Notes under the pieces: model-generated
What the model was told of the DNA's origin: nothing
The model's database searches: none
Seen by the model: only the letters and a program-made list of their open reading frames with translations
Assembly: GCA_905214175.1 (NCBI GenBank)
Contig: CAJMLD010000111.1
Location: 1-5,656 of the forward strand
Direction: 5' to 3'
Length of the DNA: 5,656 nt
Origin: an uncultured bacterium
GTDB taxonomy: Bacteria; Actinomycetota; Coriobacteriia; Coriobacteriales; Atopobiaceae
Shown here: positions 1 through 5,181 of the stretch, in pieces
Position numbering within the stretch: position 1 is the first letter of the stretch
How the letters are laid out: every line of letters begins with the position of its first letter
Translations under genes and position numbers: made by a program

Positions 1-29
1 CGAAGAGCGTTGCTGCCTAGGCTAGCCCC

Positions 30-485
30 TTGTCACACAAACTACCGAAGCCTCACATTTCCTGGGTCTGCACCTGGGCGCTCAACACGGCCATCGCCTG
101 CGGCAAGGCAACCGACTGGGAGGTCCACATGATTGGGCAGGCCGTGGGCGCCCTCACCAATGCCACGCACGGCATGACGCTCTCTGCTGTGAGCCTGCCC
201 TACTACCGCCTGGTCATGCCCTATGGCGTTGAGAAGTTCGCACGCTTCGCACATGTGGTGTGGGACGTGGACGATTCCGGCAAGTCCGAGCTCGAGTTGG
301 CCCAGGCCGGCCTCGAGGCCATGAGCGCGTGGATGGACGAGATTGGCGTGGTCGAGCACCTGAGCGAGCTCGGCTTCACCGAGGACATGATCGACGATGC
401 CGTGAAGGGAACCTTCATCCTCACCGGCGGCTACCATCCCCTGACCCCGGACGAGGTCGCGCAGATCCTCCGCGAGAGCATGTAG
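30..485 (+). pseudogene. C-terminal remnant of an iron-containing (BDH/YqhD-like) alcohol dehydrogenase
   Basis: The 151 readable residues match the C-terminal helical, metal-binding half of group III alcohol dehydrogenases, which reduce aldehydes with NAD(P)H in the cytoplasm. Seen: TWALN (15-19), ATDWEVHMIGQAVGAL (27-42) and NATHGMTLSA (44-53). His33 and His47 lie 14 residues apart, as expected for the last two metal ligands. The ending LTPDEVAQILRES is typical of the family C-terminus. Full proteins are about 380-400 aa, so the Rossmann half and the Asp/His ligands on its C-terminal side are absent. An in-frame TAG at 18-20 blocks upstream reading, and the only start is a TTG (30) without a clear ribosome site. 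Family proteins read NY(E/D)xRAN(I/V)xW here. The bases give NY at 40-45 in one frame, EA at 47-52 in a second and HISW at 54-65 in the third, which suggests two small indels. It is probably a decayed gene. A sequencing error or a longer gene left of the window is the alternative. Confidence 0.72.
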
Positions 486-541
486 CAGGGCCACGCAGTC
501 GTGTCTGGCGCCAACCTCGCCACGGTTGTAGAGCAGCACCG

Positions 542-1729
542 CTAGATGCGAAGCCACTCCTGCACAAGCTTGTGCAGCTTGCGGTAAGAGACGAGGCTGC
601 CACCCGCAGGGTGCAGCTCCTCGTCACCCGCATAGACCACATAGCAGTCCTTCTCGTCTAGGCCCAGTTCGGAGGGGGCAACCTGCCTGAGCGTGTCAAA
701 AAAGCGCGACTTGTACGTCGCGGATGACTTGATCTCGATAGCTTTTGCAGGCTTCAGGCCCCTCCGAACCACAAGGTCTATCTCGCGCTTCTTGGCGTCC
801 CTCCAATACGAGAGCTCGGGCTTGGAGCCCAGCGCATAGCCGGCTTTCAGGACCTCGGCAACGACAGCGGTTTCGAACAGCGCGCCCCTGAATTCGCTGA
901 GGAGCAGCTCGTCAGCCGAGCGAATCCCCATAAGGTACGCAGCAAGGCCCGTGTCCAGAAAGTAGAGCTTCGGGGCCTTGGTGAGACTCTTGCTTCTGTT
1001 GCTGAAGAGGGGCTCAAGCAGGTAGACGATTCCGCTGGCCTCAAGCACTGACAGCCATTCGCGAACGGTGTTCGTCGCAATGCCACAGTCGGATGCCAGG
1101 CTGCTTATATTTAGCTGCTGCCCAGTGCGCAGTGCACAAAGCCGCAAGAACGTCGTGAACTCCCGCACCTTGCGAACGCCAAGCTCCCTGCGGACGTCAC
1201 GCTCAACATAGGTCTGGACATAGTTGGAGAAGAACGTCTCCGGCGGAATCGAGGCCGAATGCAGCCGTGGGTACCCACCAAAGAAGAGCCAGTCCTCTGC
1301 GTTACTGGGTCCCAGCCTAACGTCCTCGAGCTCTTGGAGCGAGAGCGGCAATAGGTACAGGAGGGCAACCCGCCCCGCAAGCGACTGGTTGATTGCATCC
1401 ATCAGTAGGAAGTTCTGCGAGCCCGTGAGCACAAAGCGACCCGTTTGATCGCTCTCGTCCACGATCTGTTGCAGGTACTGAAAAAGCTCAGGAGCCCTCT
1501 GGGCCTCGTCGAATATCACGTTCGAACCATAGGCCCGCAGAAAGGTGCGGGGGTCGTCCTCAAATGCGCTAAGCGTATCCGGATCTTCCAGGCTCACATA
1601 CGCATAGTCGGGAAACGTCTCCCGCGCAAGCGTGGTCTTGCCACTCTGGCGTGGCCCCGTAACGGAAAGCACGGGATACATGTGCGAAAGCCTCAGCAAT
1701 TCGGATTTCATCTCTCGCGGGATAATCAT
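542..1729 (-). CDS. AAA_14 / DUF4143-type ATP-binding protein (395 aa)
   Basis: This is a P-loop ATPase of the AAA_14 plus DUF4143 architecture, a large family in bacteria and archaea with no settled function. Numbered from the chosen start: Walker A GPRQSGKTT (25-33, Lys31), Walker B NVIFDEAQ with Asp74-Glu75, sensor-like TGSQ (102-105), GGYPR (151-155), and YVQTYVERDVR (170-180), the conserved link. A winged-helix segment spans about 209-233 (SSLASDCGIATNTVREWL). The DUF4143 part follows: KLYFLDTGLAAYLMG (254-268), GALFE (282-286), YWRD...EIDLVV with Asp318, and AIEIKSS with Glu332 and Lys334. The D...ExK pattern is restriction-endonuclease-like. Length is normal and the gene looks intact. 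The start at 1729 has GGAGGG four bases upstream; the longer reading to 1786 begins inside a repeat and lacks such a site. The gene is convergent with the dehydrogenase remnant. Its five-repeat leader (1762-1865) suggests dedicated control. DNA binding by the winged helix is inferred. Confidence 0.93.
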   Translation of the reverse strand: MIIPREMKSELLRLSHMYPVLSVTGPRQSGKTTLARETFPDYAYVSLEDPDTLSAFEDDPRTFLRAYGSNVIFDEAQRAPELFQYLQQIVDESDQTGRFVLTGSQNFLLMDAINQSLAGRVALLYLLPLSLQELEDVRLGPSNAEDWLFFGGYPRLHSASIPPETFFSNYVQTYVERDVRRELGVRKVREFTTFLRLCALRTGQQLNISSLASDCGIATNTVREWLSVLEASGIVYLLEPLFSNRSKSLTKAPKLYFLDTGLAAYLMGIRSADELLLSEFRGALFETAVVAEVLKAGYALGSKPELSYWRDAKKREIDLVVRRGLKPAKAIEIKSSATYKSRFFDTLRQVAPSELGLDEKDCYVVYAGDEELHPAGGSLVSYRKLHKLVQEWLRI

Positions 1730-1733
1730 GTGA

Positions 1734-1739
1734 CCCTCC
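1734..1739 (-). promoter_or_regulatory. Shine-Dalgarno site fixing the ATPase start
   Basis: The minus strand reads CGGAGGGTCAC directly before the ATG at 1729-1727. This close match to the anti-SD sequence decides for the 395-aa product over the 414-aa reading that starts at 1786, whose extra 19 residues do not resemble the family N-terminus. Confidence 0.85.
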
Positions 1740-1761
1740 GTTGAAGTGCAGCATCTCTCCC

Positions 1762-1865
1762 TACTGATAGATTTTACCCAAGTCATACTGAACGATTATA
1801 TAAAGCTCTACTGAACGATATTTCAGAACTCTACTGAACGATTTTCTCCACTGCTACTGACTGAT
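1762..1865. repeat. Array of five 11-bp direct repeats (iterons), 23-24 bp period, upstream of the ATPase gene
   Basis: Plus-strand copies are TACTGATAGAT (1762-1772), TACTGAACGAT (1786-1796), TACTGAACGAT (1809-1819), TACTGAACGAT (1832-1842) and TACTGACTGAT (1855-1865). Start-to-start distances are 24, 23, 23 and 23 bp. The two copies at 1809 and 1832 extend identically to the 14-mer CTCTACTGAACGAT. All copies point the same way, with ATCGTTCAGTA on the coding strand of the ATPase. The three central copies are exact and the two outer ones diverge at the same two inner positions (bases 7-8). The intervening bases are unrelated and AT-rich. No sixth copy appears one period out on either side. 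The repeats are too short and close for CRISPR. A binding array for a cooperative regulator, perhaps the winged-helix ATPase itself, is the likeliest meaning (inference). Confidence 0.9.
1795..1800 (-). promoter_or_regulatory. Perfect -10 box (TATAAT) of the ATPase promoter inside the iteron array
   Basis: The minus strand reads CTTTATATAATCG. TATAAT occupies 1800-1795, and its last two bases are the first two of the iteron at 1786-1796. A start point near 1788 would leave a leader of about 60 nt ending in the GGAGGG site. At 17-bp spacing the -35 region (1818-1823, AAATAT) is poor and overlaps the start of the next iteron (1809-1819). The weak -35 embedded in repeats suggests a promoter governed by a protein bound to the array. 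It was called by eye only. Confidence 0.6.
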
Positions 1866-1911
1866 TTCCACCAGGGTCGCACACGCCTAGCCAGGGGTCT
1901 TGCGCGCGTGG

Positions 1912-2661
1912 CTAGCCCAGCTGCTCGTACGTCTGGGCGTCAACGGGCTCCAGCCACTCGGCGCTGGCACCCTCGGCGGGCACGGCCAGCGCGATGTGCT
2001 GGAACCACGAGTCCGCCGCGGCACCGTGCCAGTGCTTGACCTCGGGCGGGATGCTCACCACGTCGCCCGGCTTCAGCTCCTGCGCGGGCTTGCCCCACTC
2101 CTGGTACCAGCCGCGACCGGCGATGCAGATGAGCACCTGGCCACCCTTGTGGTGGATGTGCCAGTTGTTGCGGCAGCCTGGCTCAAAGGTGACGTTCGCG
2201 GCACCCAGCTGAGGGTCGCCCAGCGGGGCCAGCCAGCTGTTGCCCACAAAGTACTGGGCGTAGGCAGTGTTGGGCTCGCCCTTGGGGAAATCCTTGGAAA
2301 GGCCCGACGGGTCGGCAATGCGCACGTCATCCTGAGCCACGGGCTCGTCGTCCTTCCAGACCTCCTTGGCCAGGTTGAAGGCTGCCCAGCCCTTGGGCCA
2401 GCCACTGTACATGGTGGCATGCGTGATGATGGCTGCCGCCTCGGCGCGCGTGACACCGTGGTTACGCGCGTTCTCCAGGTGGTAGCGCAGCGAGCTGTCG
2501 GTGATGCCCTGCGAAATCAGGGCCACGATGGTGACGATGCACTTGGTCTTGGTGGAGATGGCCTCCTGGTCCCACACCTCGCCAAAGAGCACGTCGTCGT
2601 TGAGGTGCGCGAACATGGGGGCAAACTCGCCCAGTGCGTTCCTGCCTGCCGTCTGCTTCAT
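1912..2661 (-). CDS. Carboxymuconolactone decarboxylase-like/cupin fusion protein (249 aa)
   Basis: This is a cytoplasmic two-domain protein. Residues about 20-105 form an AhpD-like carboxymuconolactone decarboxylase (CMD) fold: CIVTIVALIS (41-50), RYHLENARNHGV (59-70) and AAAIITHATMYSGWP (75-89, His81). The AhpD CxxC pair is missing, and Cys41 is the only Cys in this half. Residues about 153-230 are a cupin: PGCRNNWHIHHKGGQ (161-175) with metal-ligand candidates His168 and His170, and GDVVSIPPEVKHWHG (199-213) with His210 or His212. Gln175 sits where classical cupins carry Glu. Such fusions are common in anaerobes, but their substrate is not established; small cyclic or quinone-like compounds are a guess. 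The ATG is preceded by AAGGAGG with a 7-nt spacer, and that site overlaps the flavodoxin stop codon, so the gene is second in the operon. No good intrinsic terminator follows; there is only a 7-bp stem (1887-1915) without a T tract. Confidence 0.93.
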   Translation of the reverse strand: MKQTAGRNALGEFAPMFAHLNDDVLFGEVWDQEAISTKTKCIVTIVALISQGITDSSLRYHLENARNHGVTRAEAAAIITHATMYSGWPKGWAAFNLAKEVWKDDEPVAQDDVRIADPSGLSKDFPKGEPNTAYAQYFVGNSWLAPLGDPQLGAANVTFEPGCRNNWHIHHKGGQVLICIAGRGWYQEWGKPAQELKPGDVVSIPPEVKHWHGAAADSWFQHIALAVPAEGASAEWLEPVDAQTYEQLG

Positions 2662-2668
2662 GTCAGTT

Positions 2669-2675
2669 CCTCCTT
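2669..2675 (-). promoter_or_regulatory. Strong Shine-Dalgarno overlapping the flavodoxin stop codon
   Basis: The minus strand reads TAAGGAGGAACTGAC then ATG. The TAA (2676-2674) ends the flavodoxin gene and its AA begins the AAGGAGG site of the CMD-cupin gene. This overlap shows the two genes are co-transcribed and probably translationally coupled. Confidence 0.88.
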
Positions 2676-3171
2676 ATGCCAGGGCGGCCACGCGGCCAGC
2701 CCAATCCGTAACCTTGCGCGGGTCCGTCACCATGCGGTCGCCGCCGTCGGACCCAAACGTGACCGTGAGCGGCTCGGCCACCCGCGCGCCCTTTGCCAGC
2801 TCGGCGATGTCGTCCAACGTGCTGCCCGCCCATCCGGCGCAGGTAGAGAAGGGCACCACGACCTTGCCGCCCCACTCGTGCGAGTCCATGAGGGTGCGGA
2901 CGGCGGGCGCCATGGTGTACCACCAGGTGGGAGTGCCCACCGCGACGACGTCGTAGTCCGCAGGGTCGTGCTCCAGCGGCTCGAGCTCGGGCTCGAAGCC
3001 CGCCTCGACCTCGCGCTTGCCCTGGCTTACCGTCTGGTTGTAGTCCTTGGGGTAGGGCGCTGCGGTGTGGATGCGCTCGACGTCGGCACCGCAGGCATCC
3101 GCAAGCTCCTGCGCCACGCGCTCCGTGTTGCCGTTTGACCAGCTGTAGTACAGCACCAACACCCGTCCCAT
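2674..3171 (-). CDS. Flavodoxin (Flavodoxin_4-like, 165 aa)
   Basis: This is a predicted FMN-binding electron carrier or small NAD(P)H/quinone-type flavoprotein in the cytoplasm. Seen: beta-1 MGRVLVLYYSW followed by the phosphate loop SNGNTER (12-18), a variant of the flavodoxin T-G-N-T loop. VVAVGTPTWWYTMAPAV (75-91) is the 60s-loop region, with aromatics W83, W84 and Y85 placed to stack on the flavin. PFSTCAGWAGSTLDDI (107-122) is the 90s loop. Length fits single-domain flavodoxins of this clade. The ATG at 3171 has GGAGG five bases upstream and starts exactly at the beta-1 strand; the longer open frame reaching 3621 runs antisense to the LysR gene and is spurious. First gene of the operon with the CMD-cupin fusion, divergent from the LysR regulator. 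It may feed electrons to, or share a substrate with, its partner (inference). The physiological redox partner cannot be told from sequence. Confidence 0.93.
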   Translation of the reverse strand: MGRVLVLYYSWSNGNTERVAQELADACGADVERIHTAAPYPKDYNQTVSQGKREVEAGFEPELEPLEHDPADYDVVAVGTPTWWYTMAPAVRTLMDSHEWGGKVVVPFSTCAGWAGSTLDDIAELAKGARVAEPLTVTFGSDGGDRMVTDPRKVTDWAGRVAALA

Positions 3172-3243
3172 GGACACCTCCGCTGTGGTTGCGTCGTAGA
3201 GCACACGGCCCTCCTTATCACGCACTACGCTACCGGGCTGCCC

Positions 3244-3272
3244 TTGAAATGTGAAATGCCTATGCGTATAAG
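3244..3272 (+). promoter_or_regulatory. Promoter of the LysR regulator gene
   Basis: TTGAAA (3244-3249), 17 bp, then TATAAG (3267-3272): each hexamer matches the sigma-70 consensus at five of six positions, with ideal spacing. Transcription would start near 3279, inside the inverted repeat, giving a leader of about 38 nt. The -10 box overlaps the left CGTAT arm of the dyad, so a protein bound there would block it, as in LysR autorepression. Called by eye. Confidence 0.6.
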
Positions 3273-3296
3273 TTTGGAATACGTAGTTTTCATTTC
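3253..3296. promoter_or_regulatory. Nested inverted repeat in the divergent LysR/flavodoxin intergenic region (putative operator)
   Basis: The outer arms are GAAATG (3253-3258) and CATTTC (3291-3296); the inner arms are CGTAT (3265-3269) and ATACG (3279-3283). Both pairs centre on about 3274, and a CTA/TAG pair (3260-3262, 3284-3286) falls between them with slight offset. A second TGAAATG lies in tandem at 3245-3251. LysR-family regulators typically bind such dyads between their own gene and the divergent target. A weak minus-strand promoter for the flavodoxin operon (ATGAAA at 3293-3288, 17 bp, TATACG at 3270-3265) lies on the same dyad, which fits activator-dependent expression. That this LysR protein binds here is inferred. 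Confidence 0.6.
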
Positions 3297-3316
3297 CACA
3301 GGAGCGAAGTGTTGCC

Positions 3317-4201
3317 ATGGAACTACGAACCCTAAGGTACTTCCTCGCCGTCGCGCGCGAGCAGAACATGACCGAGGCCGCCAACGTCCTGCACGTGACG
3401 CAGCCCACGCTGTCGCGCCAGATGGCCGACCTCGAGCGCCAGCTGGGATGCACCCTCTTTGTGCGCACGAACCGCGCGACCACGCTGACCGCGGACGGCA
3501 TGCGCCTGCGCCAGCGCGCGGAGGAGATCATGCAGCTGGTGGAGCAGACCGAGGACGAGATGGGCACCAAGCGCGAGGTGGCGGGCGTCGTCCGCATTGG
3601 CGCCGGCGAGACCCAGGCCATGCGCGTGCTGACCGACGCCTTTGCCGAGCTGCGCCGTGACCATCCCCGCGTGACCTGCCAGCTCTACACCGGCAACGCC
3701 GACGCCGTGGAGGAGCGGCTGGAGCGCGGCCTTGTGGACTTTGCCCTGATGATCGAGCCAGTAAACGTGGAGAAGTACGACAGCCTCAAGCTGCCCACCC
3801 GTGACATGGTGGGCGTCGTCGTGGGGACGCACAGCCCCTGGGGCATGCTGGACGCGGTGACGCCGCAGACTCTGGTACAGATGCCACTTCTCGTAAGCTC
3901 GCGCACCACGCACCAAACGTTTGATCTTGCAACCTGGTCAAACGGTCTCGTCAAACCGGGACAGCTGAACGTCGTGGGCACCTTCGATCTGATTGGAAAC
4001 GCCGCGCTCCTGGCAGAGGCGGGCACCGCATGCGTGCTGGGCATCGACCACCTGCCGGAGCTGCAGACCAGAAGACTGCGCTTCCTGCCGCTGGAGCCTA
4101 TGCTCACCACGGGATCTATAGTCGCATGGAAGAGGCACAGGGTCTTCTCGCCTGCGTGCGAGGCGTTTCTGGAGCAGCTGCAGGCAACGCTGGGACAGTG
4201 A
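3317..4201 (+). CDS. LysR-family transcriptional regulator (294 aa)
   Basis: This is a DNA-binding regulator of normal LysR length. The N-terminal winged helix-turn-helix spans residues 1-60, with ELRTLRYFLAVA (2-13), the helix-turn-helix MTEAANVLHVTQPTLSRQMADLE (18-40, key residues A21, A22, Q29, P30, S33), LG..LF.R (43-50) and LTADG (57-61). A linker helix runs to about 88. The periplasmic-binding-protein-like effector domain begins at VAGVVRIGAGE and runs to the end, with ERLERGLVDFALM as its typical hinge-side segment. The effector cannot be read from the sequence. The ATG has AGGAG twelve bases upstream, a somewhat long spacing. It is divergent from the flavodoxin/CMD-cupin operon across 145 bp containing a nested dyad, so that operon is the expected target and autoregulation is likely (inference). 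Nothing suggests damage. Confidence 0.95.
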   Translation: MELRTLRYFLAVAREQNMTEAANVLHVTQPTLSRQMADLERQLGCTLFVRTNRATTLTADGMRLRQRAEEIMQLVEQTEDEMGTKREVAGVVRIGAGETQAMRVLTDAFAELRRDHPRVTCQLYTGNADAVEERLERGLVDFALMIEPVNVEKYDSLKLPTRDMVGVVVGTHSPWGMLDAVTPQTLVQMPLLVSSRTTHQTFDLATWSNGLVKPGQLNVVGTFDLIGNAALLAEAGTACVLGIDHLPELQTRRLRFLPLEPMLTTGSIVAWKRHRVFSPACEAFLEQLQATLGQ

Positions 4202-4216
4202 CCGCATAACAGGCTG

Positions 4217-4245
4217 TTGACGAACCCAATTGGTGTCGCAACAAT
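4217..4245 (+). promoter_or_regulatory. Possible promoter of the DUF1805-DUF188 gene pair
   Basis: TTGACG (4217-4222), 17 bp, AACAAT (4240-4245), between the LysR stop codon and the DUF1805 start at 4280. The -35 is good (5/6) and the -10 moderate (4/6). The short dyad AACAG-G-CTGTT (4208-4218) touches the -35 box and could be an operator. No intrinsic terminator separates the LysR gene from this pair, so read-through is also possible. Confidence 0.4.
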
Positions 4246-4266
4246 GAGCACGGAGAACAAGCTCGG

Positions 4267-4273
4267 AAAGGAG
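4267..4273 (+). promoter_or_regulatory. Shine-Dalgarno site fixing the DUF1805 start
   Basis: AAAGGAG lies six bases before the ATG at 4280. The upstream in-frame candidates (TTG at 4217, ATG at 4244) have no comparable site, and the residues they would add do not look like the family N-terminus. Confidence 0.8.
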
Positions 4274-4279
4274 CCAAGC

Positions 4280-4585
4280 ATGGCGACAGAGATTCAGGCA
4301 CTCACGATTGCGGGTAACGCGGCGGAGGGTATTGTCGTGCCGGAGCTCGCAGGAGAGGGGCATGCCTCCCTCATCGTGATTCGCTTGAAGCGAGGCTTCC
4401 TAATGTGCGGGTACCTTAGCCTCGAGAAGGCAGAGCAGCTCGGCGATGTGGCAGTACGCGTTGCCGGTGCAGGCATCGACGAGGTCCTTGCAAACCCCAT
4501 CACCGGCATGACGAAAAAGGCGCAGGAGCTCGGCATCACCGACGGGATGACCGGCGCCGAAGCGGCCGCCATCCTTAACCGCTAG
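4280..4585 (+). CDS. DUF1805 domain protein (YunC-like, 101 aa)
   Basis: This small cytoplasmic protein belongs to the DUF1805 family, which includes Bacillus subtilis YunC and has no firmly known function. Seen: a beta-strand-rich N-terminal half (SLIVIRLKRGFLMCGYLSLEKAEQLGD, 30-56) containing the signature GFLMCGYL (39-46). This is followed by AVRVAGAGIDEVLANPITGMT (58-78) and the C-terminal KKAQELGITDGMTGAEAAAIL (79-99); AxELGI.xGM.G is typical of the family. Cys43 is the single Cys. Length matches the usual 95-110 aa. No signal peptide or membrane segment is visible. The gene is followed after 14 bp by the DUF188 gene on the same strand, suggesting a two-gene transcript. Confidence 0.85.
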   Translation: MATEIQALTIAGNAAEGIVVPELAGEGHASLIVIRLKRGFLMCGYLSLEKAEQLGDVAVRVAGAGIDEVLANPITGMTKKAQELGITDGMTGAEAAAILNR

Positions 4586-4599
4586 GTCCCAGGCCTTCT

Positions 4600-5145
4600 G
4601 TGACAAGAATCTACATCGACGCCGACGCGTGTCCTGTAATTCGCGAGGCCCTCGCCTGCGCACGCGCGCGAAACATCCCCTGCGTCATCGCCGGAAACAG
4701 CACCCAGAATCTAGAGCGGCGGCTGAGAGCACATGACCCGCGCAGTCCGAAGGACCCGCGCCATCCCGACCGTGGCTTCTGGGTCGAAATCCTACAGGTT
4801 GGCATTGGTGCCGATTCTGCAGACTTCTCAATCGCGTCCGCCGTCACGCCAGCGGATGTGGTCGTGACACAGGACATCGGACTTGCCGATATCGTCTTGG
4901 GCAGAGGGGCACGGGCCATCGGGGTGCGTGGGCGCATCTACAACCCACTTACGATTGACTCTGCCATGTTCATAAGGCACGAGGAGAAGAAGCTCCGGCG
5001 CGCCGGCGGTAGGACATCAGGACCCGCAGCGTTCACGGACGAGGATCGCGAGCGTTTCAGGAGGAACCTTGCCAGCCTCGTGACGCAGGCATTAAAAGGA
5101 CCGGAAGCCTCGGCACCACAAGCGGAGTTACCCCACAGATACTGA
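4600..5145 (+). CDS. YaiI/YqxD family (DUF188, UPF0178) PIN-like protein (181 aa)
   Basis: The N-terminal IYIDADACPVIREAL (4-18) and the later DVVVTQDIGLADIVLGRGARAIGVRG (86-111) are the hallmarks of the DUF188 family, a PIN-domain-like fold. Acidic residues that could bind metal are Asp7, Asp9, Asp72, Asp75 and Asp92. The C-terminal part carries RRAGGRTSGPAAFTDEDRERF (133-153), also family-typical. Nuclease activity has been suggested from the fold, but the cellular role is unknown. At 181 aa it is longer than E. coli YaiI (about 150): an extra Pro/Arg/Asp-rich stretch (about 40-60) follows beta-2, and there is a loose C-terminal tail. The start is GTG at 4600, the codon right before the conserved strand, with only a weak ribosome site, so coupling to the DUF1805 gene 14 bp upstream is plausible. 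It is convergent with the toxin gene across 36 bp. Confidence 0.92.
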   Translation: MTRIYIDADACPVIREALACARARNIPCVIAGNSTQNLERRLRAHDPRSPKDPRHPDRGFWVEILQVGIGADSADFSIASAVTPADVVVTQDIGLADIVLGRGARAIGVRGRIYNPLTIDSAMFIRHEEKKLRRAGGRTSGPAAFTDEDRERFRRNLASLVTQALKGPEASAPQAELPHRY

Positions 5146-5181
5146 AGAAACCTTCGGACTAGTAGGACTATTCCCGGGAAC

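Noticed and set aside
20..28. GGCTAGCCC shared with 1910-1918, considered as a recombination scar beside the dehydrogenase remnant
   Set aside because: Nine matching bases with no extension on either side and no mobile-element features nearby; chance is an adequate explanation.
506..522. Short stem TGGCG/CGCCA between the dehydrogenase remnant and the ATPase
   Set aside because: The stem is only 5 bp with a 7-nt loop and no U-rich tail, too weak to call a terminator.
1730..1786. N-terminal extension of the ATPase to an ATG at 1786
   Set aside because: That ATG lies inside an iteron, near the predicted transcription start, and has no Shine-Dalgarno site, whereas the ATG at 1729 has GGAGGG. 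The added residues are not family-like.
1762..1865. Iteron array as a CRISPR array or plasmid replication origin
   Set aside because: Repeats of 11-14 bp with about 12-bp gaps are too short for CRISPR. No replication initiator gene, DnaA box set or plasmid gene is present nearby, so a regulatory array is the simpler reading.
1887..1915. Inverted repeat CTAGCCA/TGGCTAG at the end of the CMD-cupin gene as a terminator
   Set aside because: The stem is 7 bp with a 15-nt loop, includes the stop codon and has no following T tract on the minus strand. At best it is a weak hairpin.
1900..3138. A 412-codon plus-strand open frame across the CMD-cupin and flavodoxin genes
   Set aside because: It is antisense to two genes with clear domain motifs and ribosome sites. 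Its composition (Arg/Gly/Val/His-rich) is that of a GC-rich shadow frame, and it matches no family I recognise.
3172..3621. Upstream extension of the flavodoxin frame to 3621
   Set aside because: The added 150 codons are antisense to the LysR gene and contain its control region. The ATG at 3171 has a GGAGG site and begins exactly at the flavodoxin fold.
5171..5180. Perfect 10-bp palindrome TTCCCGGGAA in the 36-bp convergent gap
   Set aside because: It has no loop and no T tract, and a 10-bp palindrome can arise by chance. No second copy was noticed, so it is not called a terminator or a binding site.
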